From Fervidicella metallireducens AeB (lineage in GTDB: Bacteria; Bacillota; Clostridia; Clostridiales; Caloramatoraceae): DNA of 64,000 nucleotides. Positions 1-8,634 of this stretch are shown here, piece after piece (the stretch's first letter is position 1; every line of letters begins with the position of its first letter). A program made the position numbers and the translations under genes. Below the pieces are notes generated by a model, which saw only the letters and a list, made by a program, of their open reading frames with translations, did no database searches and was not told where the DNA came from. The DNA lies in the NCBI RefSeq assembly GCF_000601455.1, contig NZ_AZQP01000006.1, positions 21,481 to 85,480 of the forward strand, written 5' to 3'.

Positions 1-218
1 CAGCAGTTATATTTCAGATAATAACATTACCTGTTGAGTTTAATGCCAGCGCAAGGGCATTAAATCAATTAGAAGAGAGTAGCATTTTGAATTCACAAGA
101 GATTGATGGAGCTAAAAAGGTATTAAATGCAGCAGCTTTAACATATGTGGCGGCAACACTTGTTGCGATTTCCCAGTTACTCAGATTGATATTAATAACA
201 AGAGATTCAAGGGATTAA
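1..218 (+). CDS. Zinc metallopeptidase, YugP-like (3' end only)
   Basis: Only the last 71 codons are present, read from base 3, and the gene begins outside the window. The visible part reads FQIITLPVEFNASARALNQL, then a stretch ending KVLNAAALTYVAATLVAI and LLRLILI. This matches the C-terminal end of the membrane-bound neutral zinc metallopeptidases of the YugP family (Zn_peptidase_2), which end in a hydrophobic segment. The HEXXH active site would lie upstream and cannot be checked. In Clostridia this gene commonly precedes rsmB, as it does here. The family call rests on this tail only. Confidence 0.75.
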   Translation, partial: AVIFQIITLPVEFNASARALNQLEESSILNSQEIDGAKKVLNAAALTYVAATLVAISQLLRLILITRDSRD

Positions 219-320
219 AATAGATTTAAAATTTTCAATTTTTGATTTTGTTGTGGTGGCTTAATAGTGCTTATTAAAACTATTTTGCCACTGTTTTAGT
301 AAAGTTAGGGAGGAAATATT

Positions 321-1661
321 ATGGAGGATAAAGCCAGAATAGTCGTGATTAAAACATTAAGTGATATGGATGAAAAAAAGGCTTTTTCGAATATAAAATT
401 AAATCAATACTTTAAAAAATTTGATTTAAATCCAAAAGATAGAGCATTTTCAGCTGAAATTCTGTATGGTACATTAAGATGGAAACTAAAAATTGATTAT
501 ATGATACAACGGTTTTCCAGGATTAAATTAGAAAAGATAAATATATGGACTTTAAATTGTATAAGAACAGCAGTTTATCAGATATTTTTTATGAGCAAAG
601 TTCCTGAGTTTGCTGCTGTTAATGAAGCTGTAAATATTGCAAAAATAAAAGATAAAAACGCAGCTCCATTTGTAAATGGCGTTTTAAGAAACATATTAAG
701 AAATAAAAATCTTTTTAATGATATCCGTGAAAAAGATAAAGTAAAGAGATTGTCAATTGAATATTCCCATCCTGAATGGTTTATTAAAAAATTCATTAAG
801 ATCTATGGAGAAGAATTTGTAATAGATTTGATGAAAAAAAACAACACTCCCTCTGAATTAACGATAAGGATAAATAGTATTAAAACTAACAAAGAAAATC
901 TGGTACAAATGTTAATGGATAAAGGAGTGAATGTGGAAAGTGGAAAACTCGATGAATCTTTAATATTGAAAGGATTTAATTTAATTGAGAAGTCAAGTAT
1001 ATTTAATGATGGATTATTAACTATCCAAGATGAAAGTTCAATGCTTGTAGCAAATGTCTTGGATCCAAAGCCTGGAGAAAAGATTATAGACTTATGCAGT
1101 GCACCAGGTGGTAAAACAACACATATAGCTCAAAAAATGAACAACAAAGGTGAAATTATTGCATTTGATATACATGAGCATAAATTAGAATTAGTCAATC
1201 AGAATGCCAAAAGACTTGGTATTAATATAATAGAAACAAGACTGAAAGATGCAACTGTTCTTTTGGAGGAGTATATAGATTATGCTGATAGGGTTCTTGT
1301 TGATGCACCTTGTTCAGGATTAGGACTAATAAGGAAAAAACCTGAGATCAGATGGAATGTTCATCAGCAGGACATTGATGTACTAGCGAATATACAATTT
1401 CTGATTTTGAGTAATGCAAGTAAATATGTGAAGAAAAATGGTGTCATTGTCTATAGCACATGTACAATAAGTGTGGAAGAGAATGAAGATATTATAAATA
1501 GATTTTTACAAGAAAATAAAAATTATGAACTGGTAAATATTTGTTCTTATCTGCCAGAAAAAATGTTCTCTGACACATGTAGGGATGGTTATGTCAAGCT
1601 ATTTCCAAATGTTCACGACACAGATGGATTTTTTATTTCAAAATTGAGGAGAAAATGGTGA
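321..1661 (+). CDS. rsmB: 16S rRNA (cytosine-967-C5)-methyltransferase RsmB
   Basis: The 446-residue product has the family's usual length. Residues about 1-135 form the NusB-like RNA-binding domain, with DRAFSAEILYGTLRWK near 40. The C-terminal half is the SAM-dependent Rossmann methyltransferase: the SAM loop DLCSAPGGKTTHIAQKM lies near 253, the motif IV catalytic-loop cysteine in DAPCSGLGLIRKKPEIRW near 329, and the nucleophilic cysteine in YSTCTISVEENED near 383. It methylates C967 of 16S rRNA. The ATG at 321 follows AGGGAGGAA. rlmN starts five bases after the stop, so the two form an rRNA-modification pair at the head of the operon. Confidence 0.95.
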   Translation: MEDKARIVVIKTLSDMDEKKAFSNIKLNQYFKKFDLNPKDRAFSAEILYGTLRWKLKIDYMIQRFSRIKLEKINIWTLNCIRTAVYQIFFMSKVPEFAAVNEAVNIAKIKDKNAAPFVNGVLRNILRNKNLFNDIREKDKVKRLSIEYSHPEWFIKKFIKIYGEEFVIDLMKKNNTPSELTIRINSIKTNKENLVQMLMDKGVNVESGKLDESLILKGFNLIEKSSIFNDGLLTIQDESSMLVANVLDPKPGEKIIDLCSAPGGKTTHIAQKMNNKGEIIAFDIHEHKLELVNQNAKRLGINIIETRLKDATVLLEEYIDYADRVLVDAPCSGLGLIRKKPEIRWNVHQQDIDVLANIQFLILSNASKYVKKNGVIVYSTCTISVEENEDIINRFLQENKNYELVNICSYLPEKMFSDTCRDGYVKLFPNVHDTDGFFISKLRRKW

Positions 1662-1665
1662 GAAC

Positions 1666-2697
1666 ATGATAGAATTAAGAAGTTGTAATATTGAGGACAT
1701 AGAGAAACTATTAATAAGGTTTGGAGAAAAAAATTTTAGAGCTAAACAGATTTTCAAATGGATACATAGGGGCGTTGAGAATATAGATGAAATGACTGAT
1801 TTATCAAAAAAATTGCGAGATATGTTGAAAAATGAGGTTTATATATGTAATATGGAGATTGTAGAAAAGTTTCATTCAAAGATAGATGGTACAATGAAAT
1901 ATTTAATGAAACTAAATGATGGTAATATTATAGAATGTGTTTTAATGAAGTATTCATTTGGCAATACGATATGCATTTCTACTCAAGCTGGTTGTAGTAT
2001 GGGATGCACATTTTGTGCCTCAACAATAGGTGGAAAGAATAGGGATTTAACTCCAGGAGAAATGCTAGGACAGGTTTTAAAAGTTCAGAGAGATTCAAAT
2101 TTAAAAGTATCAAATGTCGTTCTTATGGGCACAGGGGAGCCTTTGGATAATTTTGAAAATGTAATTAAGTTTATTAAACTCGTAAATCATGGAGAAGGAT
2201 TAAATATAGGTATGAGGCACTTAACACTATCAACCTGTGGATTAGTACCGGAAATAAAAAGACTTGCTGATTTTAATATGCAGATTACCTTAGCAATTTC
2301 TTTACATGCACCTAATGATGAGGTAAGAAGGAGTATAATGCCTATTGCATATAAATATTCATTTGATGAATTGCTTGATGCTTGTAAGTACTATATTAAT
2401 AAGACAGGCAGGAGAATTACATTTGAATATTCACTGATAAGTGGGGTAAATGATTCCGATGATAATGCAAAAGAACTTTCAAATAAGTTAAAAGGGATTC
2501 TGTGCCATGTAAATTTAATACCTGTTAATAAGGTTGAAGGGAAAATTTACAGTAAATCAAATAAAGAAAGAATAGAAGCTTTTAGAAAAATACTAAATGC
2601 AAATGGAATAGAAACGACTATAAGAAGGGAATTGGGAAGTGATATAAACGCTGCATGTGGTCAGTTGAGAAGAAGTTACTTAACTAATAAGGGTTGA
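1666..2697 (+). CDS. rlmN: Dual-specificity 23S rRNA/tRNA adenine-C2 methyltransferase RlmN
   Basis: Radical SAM enzyme that methylates C2 of A2503 in 23S rRNA and of A37 in some tRNAs. The 343-residue product contains the iron-sulfur motif CSMGCTFC (CX3CX2C) near residue 109, a GTGEPLDNFENV segment, and a C-terminal NAACGQLR whose cysteine is the conserved mechanistic residue. Length and motif order are typical. It is packed tightly behind rsmB and just before prpC, an order common in Firmicutes. The start is the ATG at 1666, overlapped by a GGTGAGAAC ribosome-binding region at the end of rsmB. Confidence 0.96.
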   Translation: MIELRSCNIEDIEKLLIRFGEKNFRAKQIFKWIHRGVENIDEMTDLSKKLRDMLKNEVYICNMEIVEKFHSKIDGTMKYLMKLNDGNIIECVLMKYSFGNTICISTQAGCSMGCTFCASTIGGKNRDLTPGEMLGQVLKVQRDSNLKVSNVVLMGTGEPLDNFENVIKFIKLVNHGEGLNIGMRHLTLSTCGLVPEIKRLADFNMQITLAISLHAPNDEVRRSIMPIAYKYSFDELLDACKYYINKTGRRITFEYSLISGVNDSDDNAKELSNKLKGILCHVNLIPVNKVEGKIYSKSNKERIEAFRKILNANGIETTIRRELGSDINAACGQLRRSYLTNKG

Positions 2698-2711
2698 TGT
2701 GAGGTGGTTTT

Positions 2712-3437
2712 GTGCGTATCAAATGTAAAACAGATAAAGGCATGGTACGGGAGAGTAATCAGGATTATATTTTAACACTAAAAGGGAAAAATTACGTATT
2801 GTTGATTACAGCTGACGGAATGGGGGGACATAAAGCAGGTGAGATTGCAAGTAAAATAGCTTCTATTTCAATCAGAGATTTTATTTTTAAAAATTTTAGT
2901 TTGTATATCGATACTGAAGAGTTAATAAGAGATGCAATAATATCTTCAAATAAGATTGTATTTAACAAATCAACAGAAGATAATTCTCTAAATGGGATGG
3001 GAACAACAATAACCTGCTGCTTAATAAAAGGCGATAAATTATACCTAGGTCATGTAGGTGATAGTAGGGCTTATATTGTTAATGAAAAAGGAATTACTAA
3101 GATTACTCAGGATCATTCTTTCGTTCAGGAATTAATAGATAATGGTAGCATTACTGAAAACGAGGCATTAAGACATCCCCAAAGAAATTTAATTACAAGG
3201 GCAATAGGTACAGATAAACATGTAGTTGTAGACACTAAAATTGAAAATATAATGGAGAATGATTTAATAATACTTTGCACAGATGGTTTGACTACATATG
3301 TAAGCAGCGAAGAAATATTTGAAATCGTTAAAGAAAAAAAAGAGGATGCAGTATTTGAACTAATTGATTTAGCAAATTCTAGAGGTGGCAGTGACAACAT
3401 TTCAGTTATAATTGCAAGGAAGGAGGATGAGAAATGA
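2712..3437 (+). CDS. prpC: PP2C-type Ser/Thr protein phosphatase PrpC/Stp
   Basis: Metal-dependent phosphatase that reverses phosphorylation by PrkC, whose gene overlaps its 3' end. The 241-residue protein has the metal-binding ADGMGGHKAG near residue 35, GDSRAY near 117, CTDGLT near 190 and the C-terminal GGSDNISVI, the canonical PP2C motif series. The start is the GTG at 2712 after GAGGTGGTTTT; the N-terminus with TDKGMVRESNQDY is standard for this family. The stop overlaps the prkC start in ATGA, which suggests translational coupling. Confidence 0.95.
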   Translation: MRIKCKTDKGMVRESNQDYILTLKGKNYVLLITADGMGGHKAGEIASKIASISIRDFIFKNFSLYIDTEELIRDAIISSNKIVFNKSTEDNSLNGMGTTITCCLIKGDKLYLGHVGDSRAYIVNEKGITKITQDHSFVQELIDNGSITENEALRHPQRNLITRAIGTDKHVVVDTKIENIMENDLIILCTDGLTTYVSSEEIFEIVKEKKEDAVFELIDLANSRGGSDNISVIIARKEDEK

Positions 3438-5128
3438 GTAATTTCTTAGGAAAGATACTGGCAGATAGATATATATTACTTGAAAAAATAGGTGACGGAG
3501 GAATGTCATTAGTATATAAGGCAAGATGCCAGACACTTGATAGATATGTAGCGATAAAAATTTTAAGACCAGAATTTACTACAGACAACGATTTTATAAT
3601 GAAATTTAAAAGGGAATCGCAATCAGCTGCTAGTCTTTCACATCCAAACATTGTTGGTATATATGATGTTGGAGAACAGGATGGAATATATTACATCGTT
3701 ATGGAATATGTAAATGGAAAAACATTAAAAGATTACATTAAACAAAAAGGGAAACTACAATATGAAGAAACTCTTAATATAATAAATCAAATAGCTTTAG
3801 CTTTGGACTGTGCACATAAAAAAGGTATAGTTCATAGAGATATTAAACCACATAATATTTTAATAACAGAAGATAAGATAGTAAAAGTAACTGATTTTGG
3901 TATAGCACGTGCATCATCATCTATGACAATGACCAATACTGGAACTGTTATGGGTTCAGTTCATTATTTTTCGCCTGAACAGGCAAGAGGCGGATTTACT
4001 GACCATAGAACAGATATTTATTCTCTAGGAGTTGTCATGTATGAAATGCTTACAGGAAAACTTCCATACGATGCTGAAAGCCCTGTTACAGTTGCACTAA
4101 AACATATTGAAGCAACTTTAGATGAGCCTATACAAGTAGACGCAAGCATACCTAAAGCCGTGAATGATATTGTAGTAAAGTCGATGCAAAAGGATATGAC
4201 TAAACGATATCAAAATGTTAAGGAATTAATTCAAGATATAAACAAGGCAAAAGAAAATCCCCATTTAAATTTCATTTTTTCAGATAAAGATGATCAATTT
4301 ACAAGAGTAATTCCAATTGATGATATTGACAGGGCTTTAAATCAAAAGGGAATAAGGAACAACAAAAATAATGAGTATACCAAGAAGAAAAGGAATAAAA
4401 TAAAGTTAGCAGTTTTAATCATGACATTAGTAATAACTGTATCTGTTCTAAGTTATTTTGCATATGAAAAATTGTATATAGTTGGAGAAGTTCAGGTGCC
4501 TAAAATAATTGGATTAAGTGAAAATGAAGCAAAGAATTTGCTTGAACAGAATAAATTAAACCTTGTTATTGATGGAACTCAAAGTAGTCAGGAACCAGAG
4601 GGTGTAATTTTAAGCTGTTATCCAAATGAAGGTGAAAAAGTAAAGGAAAATGCAACAATTAAAGTAATAGTCAGTTCAGGACCTAAAAAAGTAGCAGTAC
4701 CGGATTTGCGCAATATTGATTTAGAATTGGCTAAAACCACTTTAGCTAGTTATAAACTTGAACTTGGAAATATTGATTATAAAAGCAGCGATAATGTAAG
4801 TAAGGGTTTAATTATAGAACATTACCCGTCACAAAATGAGATGGTTTTAGAAGGAACAAAGATTGATGTAGTAATAAGTACAGGTCCAGAGAAGAAAATG
4901 ATACAAATGCCTGTTTTGATAGGCAGTGATTTGGAGACTGCGAAGCGTAAATTAGAAAAAATGAAATTAGTATTAGGAGACATAATTTATGATACCAACG
5001 TTAATTACGTTGATGGAGTAGTTATAAACCAAGATATTAACCCCGGTGATGAAATTCCAGAGGGAACAGTTATAAACATTACAGTTAATAAATTAGATAA
5101 CGAAGAAAATACACAAGGGAATCAGTAA
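3434..5128 (+). CDS. prkC: PASTA-domain Ser/Thr protein kinase PrkC
   Basis: A 564-residue membrane kinase. The kinase domain spans about 10-275: a glycine-rich IGDGGMSLVYKA, catalytic lysine in VAIKIL, HRDIKPHNIL and DFGIA. A basic juxtamembrane stretch precedes one transmembrane helix near 325-347. Three extracellular PASTA repeats follow, beginning near VPKIIGLSENEA, VPDLRNIDLELA and MPVLIGSDLETA. In Firmicutes such kinases sense peptidoglycan fragments and control cell wall growth and spore germination; that role is inferred from the family. The gene sits between its phosphatase and rsgA. Confidence 0.96.
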   Translation: MSNFLGKILADRYILLEKIGDGGMSLVYKARCQTLDRYVAIKILRPEFTTDNDFIMKFKRESQSAASLSHPNIVGIYDVGEQDGIYYIVMEYVNGKTLKDYIKQKGKLQYEETLNIINQIALALDCAHKKGIVHRDIKPHNILITEDKIVKVTDFGIARASSSMTMTNTGTVMGSVHYFSPEQARGGFTDHRTDIYSLGVVMYEMLTGKLPYDAESPVTVALKHIEATLDEPIQVDASIPKAVNDIVVKSMQKDMTKRYQNVKELIQDINKAKENPHLNFIFSDKDDQFTRVIPIDDIDRALNQKGIRNNKNNEYTKKKRNKIKLAVLIMTLVITVSVLSYFAYEKLYIVGEVQVPKIIGLSENEAKNLLEQNKLNLVIDGTQSSQEPEGVILSCYPNEGEKVKENATIKVIVSSGPKKVAVPDLRNIDLELAKTTLASYKLELGNIDYKSSDNVSKGLIIEHYPSQNEMVLEGTKIDVVISTGPEKKMIQMPVLIGSDLETAKRKLEKMKLVLGDIIYDTNVNYVDGVVINQDINPGDEIPEGTVINITVNKLDNEENTQGNQ

Positions 5129-5140
5129 ATGGAGGTTAAT

Positions 5141-6022
5141 ATGCAGGAAGGGATAATAATAAAGGGAATTGGTGGTTTTTATTATGTTGAAATAGCTAAT
5201 GGCAGCATCATAGAATGTAAAGCAAGAGGAAAATTTAGAAAAGAAAATATTTCACCAATTGTTGGCGATAAGGTAAAAATTGAACTTTTGGATAATGAAC
5301 ATGGTGTTATAGTAGAAATTAATCCTAGAAAGAATCAACTAATAAGACCTGTAGTAGCAAATGTTGAGCAAGCAATAGTTGTTTTTTCTCTAAAGAATCC
5401 AGATTTAAGCTTTACTCTTTTAGACAAGTTATTGTTATTTATTGAGCATCATGGAGTTGAGGCAATTATTTGTTTAAACAAGGCTGATTTAGATGAAGCA
5501 AATATTTTTGCAAAGGTTAAGGAGATTTACGAAAGGGTAGGCTATAAAGTAATTAAAACGAATGGTAAAACAGGTGAAGGTATCGACACTTTGAAGGAGC
5601 TATTAAAAAATAAAATTTCAGTTTTTGCAGGTCCTTCGGGGGTTGGCAAATCCACACTTTTTAATAAAGTACAAGACAAGGTAAAAATGGAAACCAGTGA
5701 AATAAGTAAAAGGATTGGAAGAGGAAGGCATACAACAAGACATGCAGAGCTAATTGAAATTGATAAAAATACATTTATTGTAGATACGCCAGGTTTTTCA
5801 TCTATCGATTTAAGTTTCCTTGAACCTGAGGAATTGCAATATACTTTTAAGGAATTTAGTGATTATTTTGGAACATGTAAGTTTTCATCGTGTATTCATG
5901 ATAAAGAAATAGGCTGTAGCATAAAAAATGCAGTAACAGATGGTTTAATATCAAATGAAAGATATAATGCTTATGTAGAAATATTAAAGGAGCTTAAAGA
6001 AAACAGGAGGACTAGAAAATGA
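5141..6022 (+). CDS. rsgA: Ribosome small-subunit GTPase RsgA
   Basis: Circularly permuted GTPase that acts in late 30S maturation. An N-terminal OB fold is followed by the permuted G motifs: NKAD (G4) near 118, GPSGVGKST (G1) near 169 and DTPG (G3) near 215. A C-terminal zinc knuckle has Cys-Cys-His-Cys spacing in [14 protein letters not shown]. Reading from the upstream ATG at 5129 is possible, but that ATG is part of GGAGGTTAAT, a good ribosome-binding site for the ATG at 5141, and the resulting N-terminus [16 protein letters not shown] fits the family. The 3' end overlaps rpe by four bases. Confidence 0.94.
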   Translation: MQEGIIIKGIGGFYYVEIANGSIIECKARGKFRKENISPIVGDKVKIELLDNEHGVIVEINPRKNQLIRPVVANVEQAIVVFSLKNPDLSFTLLDKLLLFIEHHGVEAIICLNKADLDEANIFAKVKEIYERVGYKVIKTNGKTGEGIDTLKELLKNKISVFAGPSGVGKSTLFNKVQDKVKMETSEISKRIGRGRHTTRHAELIEIDKNTFIVDTPGFSSIDLSFLEPEELQYTFKEFSDYFGTCKFSSCIHDKEIGCSIKNAVTDGLISNERYNAYVEILKELKENRRTRK

Positions 6023-6678
6023 TAAAATTAGCACCTTCAATTTTATCCGCGGATTTTAGTAACTTATATTGTGATATTAATTTAGTAGAACAATCTGGTG
6101 CAGATTACTTGCATATAGATGTTATGGATGGACATTTTGTTCCAAACATAACAATAGGACCACTAGTGGTTGAAGCAATTAGACCAAAAAGTAAACTTGT
6201 TTTTGATGTTCATTTGATGATTGAGAATCCAGATATGTATATTCCACAATTTGTTAAGGCAGGAGCAGATATAATAACTGTACATGCTGAGGCATGTAAA
6301 CATCTAAGCAGAACTATACAGCTAATTAAAAGCTTTGGCATTAAGGCAGCTGTTGCATTGAATCCTGCTACACCATTAAACGCAATTGAATATGTACTTG
6401 ATGATATAGACATGGTATTAATCATGAGCGTTAACCCTGGCTTTGGTGGACAAAATTTTATAAACAGTACCTTACCAAAATTACGAAAGCTTAAAGAGAT
6501 TATATCAGATAAAGATTTAAAAGTTGACATTCAAGTTGATGGAGGCATTAATTTAAACAATGTGAAAGAAGTAGTAGAGGCTGGAGCAAACATAATCGTT
6601 GCAGGTTCTGCTATATATGGAAGTGACAATATTGAAGAAGCTGTTAAAGAATTTAAAAGAATTGGGGCAAGTTTATGA
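6019..6678 (+). CDS. rpe: Ribulose-phosphate 3-epimerase
   Basis: Interconverts ribulose 5-phosphate and xylulose 5-phosphate in the pentose phosphate pathway. The 219-residue TIM barrel shows the start [13 protein letters not shown], the metal-binding [23 protein letters not shown], the [10 protein letters not shown] loop and the phosphate-binding VDGGI and AGSAI segments. It overlaps rsgA by ATGA at the 5' end and thiN at the 3' end. The order rsgA-rpe-thiN is conserved in Firmicutes. Confidence 0.97.
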   Translation: MIKLAPSILSADFSNLYCDINLVEQSGADYLHIDVMDGHFVPNITIGPLVVEAIRPKSKLVFDVHLMIENPDMYIPQFVKAGADIITVHAEACKHLSRTIQLIKSFGIKAAVALNPATPLNAIEYVLDDIDMVLIMSVNPGFGGQNFINSTLPKLRKLKEIISDKDLKVDIQVDGGINLNNVKEVVEAGANIIVAGSAIYGSDNIEEAVKEFKRIGASL

Positions 6679-7307
6679 AAGCTGTAATTGTTGCTTACGG
6701 AGAAACAATGGAAATATCAGAACTAAAAAAAATCTGTATTGATAGTGATATCATTATTTGCGCTGATGGCGGTGGAAAATATATTTTTGAAGCAGGTTTG
6801 ATACCAGATTATTTAATAGGGGATTTTGATTCGTTAGACAGGAATATTTTAAACTATTTTGAAAACAGAAATGTCAACATCATTAGATATCCAAGGGAAA
6901 AAGACTTTACCGATACAGAATTATGTGTACTCAAAGCTATTGAGCTGGGTTGCAATGATATTTGTATTATATCAGGTATTGGGGGAAGGTTTGATCATAG
7001 TTTAGGTAATGTAGCACTGTTACATTTTATAAAAGAAAAGGGGGCTAATGGATATATAAAATCAGAATACTGTGATATATTCTTATGTAGTGATGAATTG
7101 GAAATTAAGGGTAAAATTGGTGATATTATTTCCTTAATTCCATTTAAAAACTCTGCAAGTGGTCTATTTACAACAGGATTAAAATATTCTTTAAATGGTG
7201 AGGATATCAAATTTGGAAGATGCATAGGAATATCTAATGTTATGATTAATGATACTTGTACAATTAAAGTTTCTAATGGTGAAATACTGGTTATTAAACA
7301 AAATTAA
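6675..7307 (+). CDS. thiN: Thiamine diphosphokinase
   Basis: Makes thiamine diphosphate from thiamine and a nucleoside triphosphate. The 210-residue product has the family motifs [27 protein letters not shown] near 55, [17 protein letters not shown] and [13 protein letters not shown] near 100. The C-terminal beta-rich lobe ends GEILVIKQN. It overlaps rpe and is the last gene of the rsmB-to-thiN run; 80 bases without a gene follow before the small membrane-protein genes. Confidence 0.95.
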   Translation: MKAVIVAYGETMEISELKKICIDSDIIICADGGGKYIFEAGLIPDYLIGDFDSLDRNILNYFENRNVNIIRYPREKDFTDTELCVLKAIELGCNDICIISGIGGRFDHSLGNVALLHFIKEKGANGYIKSEYCDIFLCSDELEIKGKIGDIISLIPFKNSASGLFTTGLKYSLNGEDIKFGRCIGISNVMINDTCTIKVSNGEILVIKQN

Positions 7308-7335
7308 ATAAAATATCTAACTAATACCTCCATTG

Positions 7336-7374
7336 TGTCATATTTTAGTTTTCTGCATATTATAAAATAAGACA
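7336..7374 (+). repeat. Inverted repeat upstream of small membrane-protein genes
   Basis: TGTC-A-TATTTTA at 7336-7347 pairs with TAAAATA-A-GACA at 7363-7374, with one A-A mismatch. It lies between the thiN stop and the G-rich ribosome-binding site at 7379-7384. It has no T-tract after it, so it is not a clear terminator. It could be an RNA hairpin in the leader of the next gene or an operator. Confidence 0.4.
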
Positions 7375-7390
7375 TTATGGGGGGTTTTTT

Positions 7391-7552
7391 ATGTCCAAAA
7401 AGTGTTGCAAAAAAAGAAATGGAAAAATTCTATCATTTATATTAATTGTAGTAGGAATAGCTTTAATAGTATGTTGGATGCCCCTTTGGTTATGGTTTTT
7501 AATTGCAGGAATTATCCTAATAGTAATTGGAATAGATATATATTATAAATGA
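7391..7552 (+). CDS. Small two-helix membrane protein (53 aa), unknown function
   Basis: A 53-residue product, MSKKCCKKRNGK followed by two hydrophobic segments (ILSFILIVVGIALIVCW and LWFLIAGIILIVIGIDIYY) joined by a short MPLWLW turn. The ATG at 7391 has GGGGGG as ribosome-binding site seven bases upstream. The layout of Lys/Cys-rich head plus hairpin of two membrane helices is shared with the next gene, so the two look like diverged paralogues. I do not recognise a function. Confidence 0.7.
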   Translation: MSKKCCKKRNGKILSFILIVVGIALIVCWMPLWLWFLIAGIILIVIGIDIYYK

Positions 7553-7574
7553 GATTATTATGGAGGTTTTATTA

Positions 7575-7766
7575 TTGGGACACCATAAAAATAAATGTAA
7601 TAAAAGAATAATTTATAAGAATTTAGATACCATAGGACTAATACTGGCAGCCATAGGCTTAGGTATGTTGTTAGTAGTAATACTACCAAGATGGATTTGG
7701 GTTCTAATTGTTGGAGTATTATTGATAGTGGAAGCATTTAACATTTATACAAAGTGGCACAAATAA
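7575..7766 (+). CDS. Small two-helix membrane protein (63 aa), unknown function
   Basis: Starts best at the TTG at 7575, eight bases after GGAGG; an ATG at 7560 is in frame but is itself next to that ribosome-binding site. The product begins MGHHKNKCNKR and has two membrane segments, TIGLILAAIGLGMLLVVIL and WIWVLIVGVLLIVEAFNI, linked by PR. It is 22 bases behind the preceding small membrane gene and resembles it in plan. A bidirectional terminator follows. Function unknown. Confidence 0.7.
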   Translation: MGHHKNKCNKRIIYKNLDTIGLILAAIGLGMLLVVILPRWIWVLIVGVLLIVEAFNIYTKWHK

Positions 7767-7791
7767 AAAATGTGCTAAAAAGCACATTTTT
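7766..7791. terminator. Bidirectional intrinsic terminator
   Basis: AAAAATGTGCT at 7766-7776, loop AAAA, AGCACATTTTT at 7781-7791. The perfect 11-base stem has A and T tracts on both sides, so it can end the plus-strand small membrane genes and the minus-strand rpmB. Confidence 0.85.
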
Positions 7792-7792
7792 A

Positions 7793-7984
7793 TTAAAGAG
7801 CACGTTGAACTTTTCCAGATCTTAAGCATCTTGTGCAAACATATATTCTCTTTGCAGTACCATCAACAACTGCTTTAACCCTCTTAAGGTTTGGGGCCCA
7901 TGTTCTGTTTGATTTACGATTAGAGTGGCTGGCTTGAATACCAAAAGTTAAGCCTTTATTGCATATTTCACATCTTCTTGACAT
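7793..7984 (-). CDS. rpmB: 50S ribosomal protein L28 (zinc-binding form)
   Basis: The 63-residue product begins MSRRCEICNKGLTFG and ends RSGKVQRAL. Two CXXC pairs (CEIC near residue 5 and CTRC near 52) mark the zinc-binding form. The ATG at 7982-7984 follows AGGAGGTGTTACC on the minus strand, so a longer upstream reading frame is not needed. It is a single-gene unit pointing away from yloU-fakA, the arrangement known from Bacillus. Confidence 0.97.
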   Translation of the reverse strand: MSRRCEICNKGLTFGIQASHSNRKSNRTWAPNLKRVKAVVDGTAKRIYVCTRCLRSGKVQRAL

Positions 7985-8265
7985 ATGGTAACACCTCCTT
8001 ATAAAGCATAAACAAAAAATACCACATTCAAACATATATATTCTAGCAGAATTATAGCATATTTGCAATAAATATTATGTATGCTAATATTTATAAACAT
8101 GTAAGAACATTGGTATAAATATTATATAAATTAATTACTAATTTGTAAAGTGTTTTTACTTTACACCTAAATAAAAAAGTGTTGAAGAAAAATTAATATT
8201 AATATAAAATTATAGCTAAGAATATAAATTCCCTGAAAAAATTTTAATATCTGGGAGGTAATTAT
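7985..8265. other. Divergent intergenic region rpmB / yloU
   Basis: 281 bases of very AT-rich DNA that must hold the divergent promoters for rpmB and yloU. A hairpin of TGTAAAGT (8144-8151) and ACTTTACA (8158-8165) is visible. TTGAAG at 8182 and TATAAA at 8203 could be a plus-strand promoter, but the spacer is only 15 bases. No promoter is convincing on either strand. Confidence 0.4.
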
Positions 8266-8616
8266 ATGGCGATTAAAACTACTACAAACTATGGATATAT
8301 AGAGTTTACAGACGATGTTATTGCTAATTTGGCTGGTATTGCAACTATGGAGTGTTACGGCGTTGTTGGAATGGCTTCTAAAAGAGCAACAGATGGACTG
8401 TGGGAATTATTAAAAAGAGAAAATTTAAGTAAAGGAGTAAAAATAATTACATCTGGTAATGAAGTCTCCATTGAACTGTATATTATTGTTGAATATGGTA
8501 CAAAAATTTCTGTGATTGCTAACAACATTATTCAAAAAGTTAAATATACTATTGAAGGCTTGACAGGAATTGATGTTTCAAAAGTTACTGTTTTTGTACA
8601 GGGAATAAGAGTTTAA
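8266..8616 (+). CDS. yloU: Asp23/Gls24 family envelope stress response protein (YloU)
   Basis: A 116-residue Asp23-family protein with the typical FTDDVIANLAGIATMECYGVVGMA opening region and the C-terminal VSKVTVFVQGIRV. The protein family is linked to envelope stress in Firmicutes, but its biochemical role is not settled. The ATG at 8266 follows GGGAGGTAATTAT. fakA starts 18 bases later, the same pairing as yloU-yloV in Bacillus subtilis. Confidence 0.93.
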   Translation: MAIKTTTNYGYIEFTDDVIANLAGIATMECYGVVGMASKRATDGLWELLKRENLSKGVKIITSGNEVSIELYIIVEYGTKISVIANNIIQKVKYTIEGLTGIDVSKVTVFVQGIRV

Positions 8617-8634
8617 TGCAAGGAGGTACGAAGT

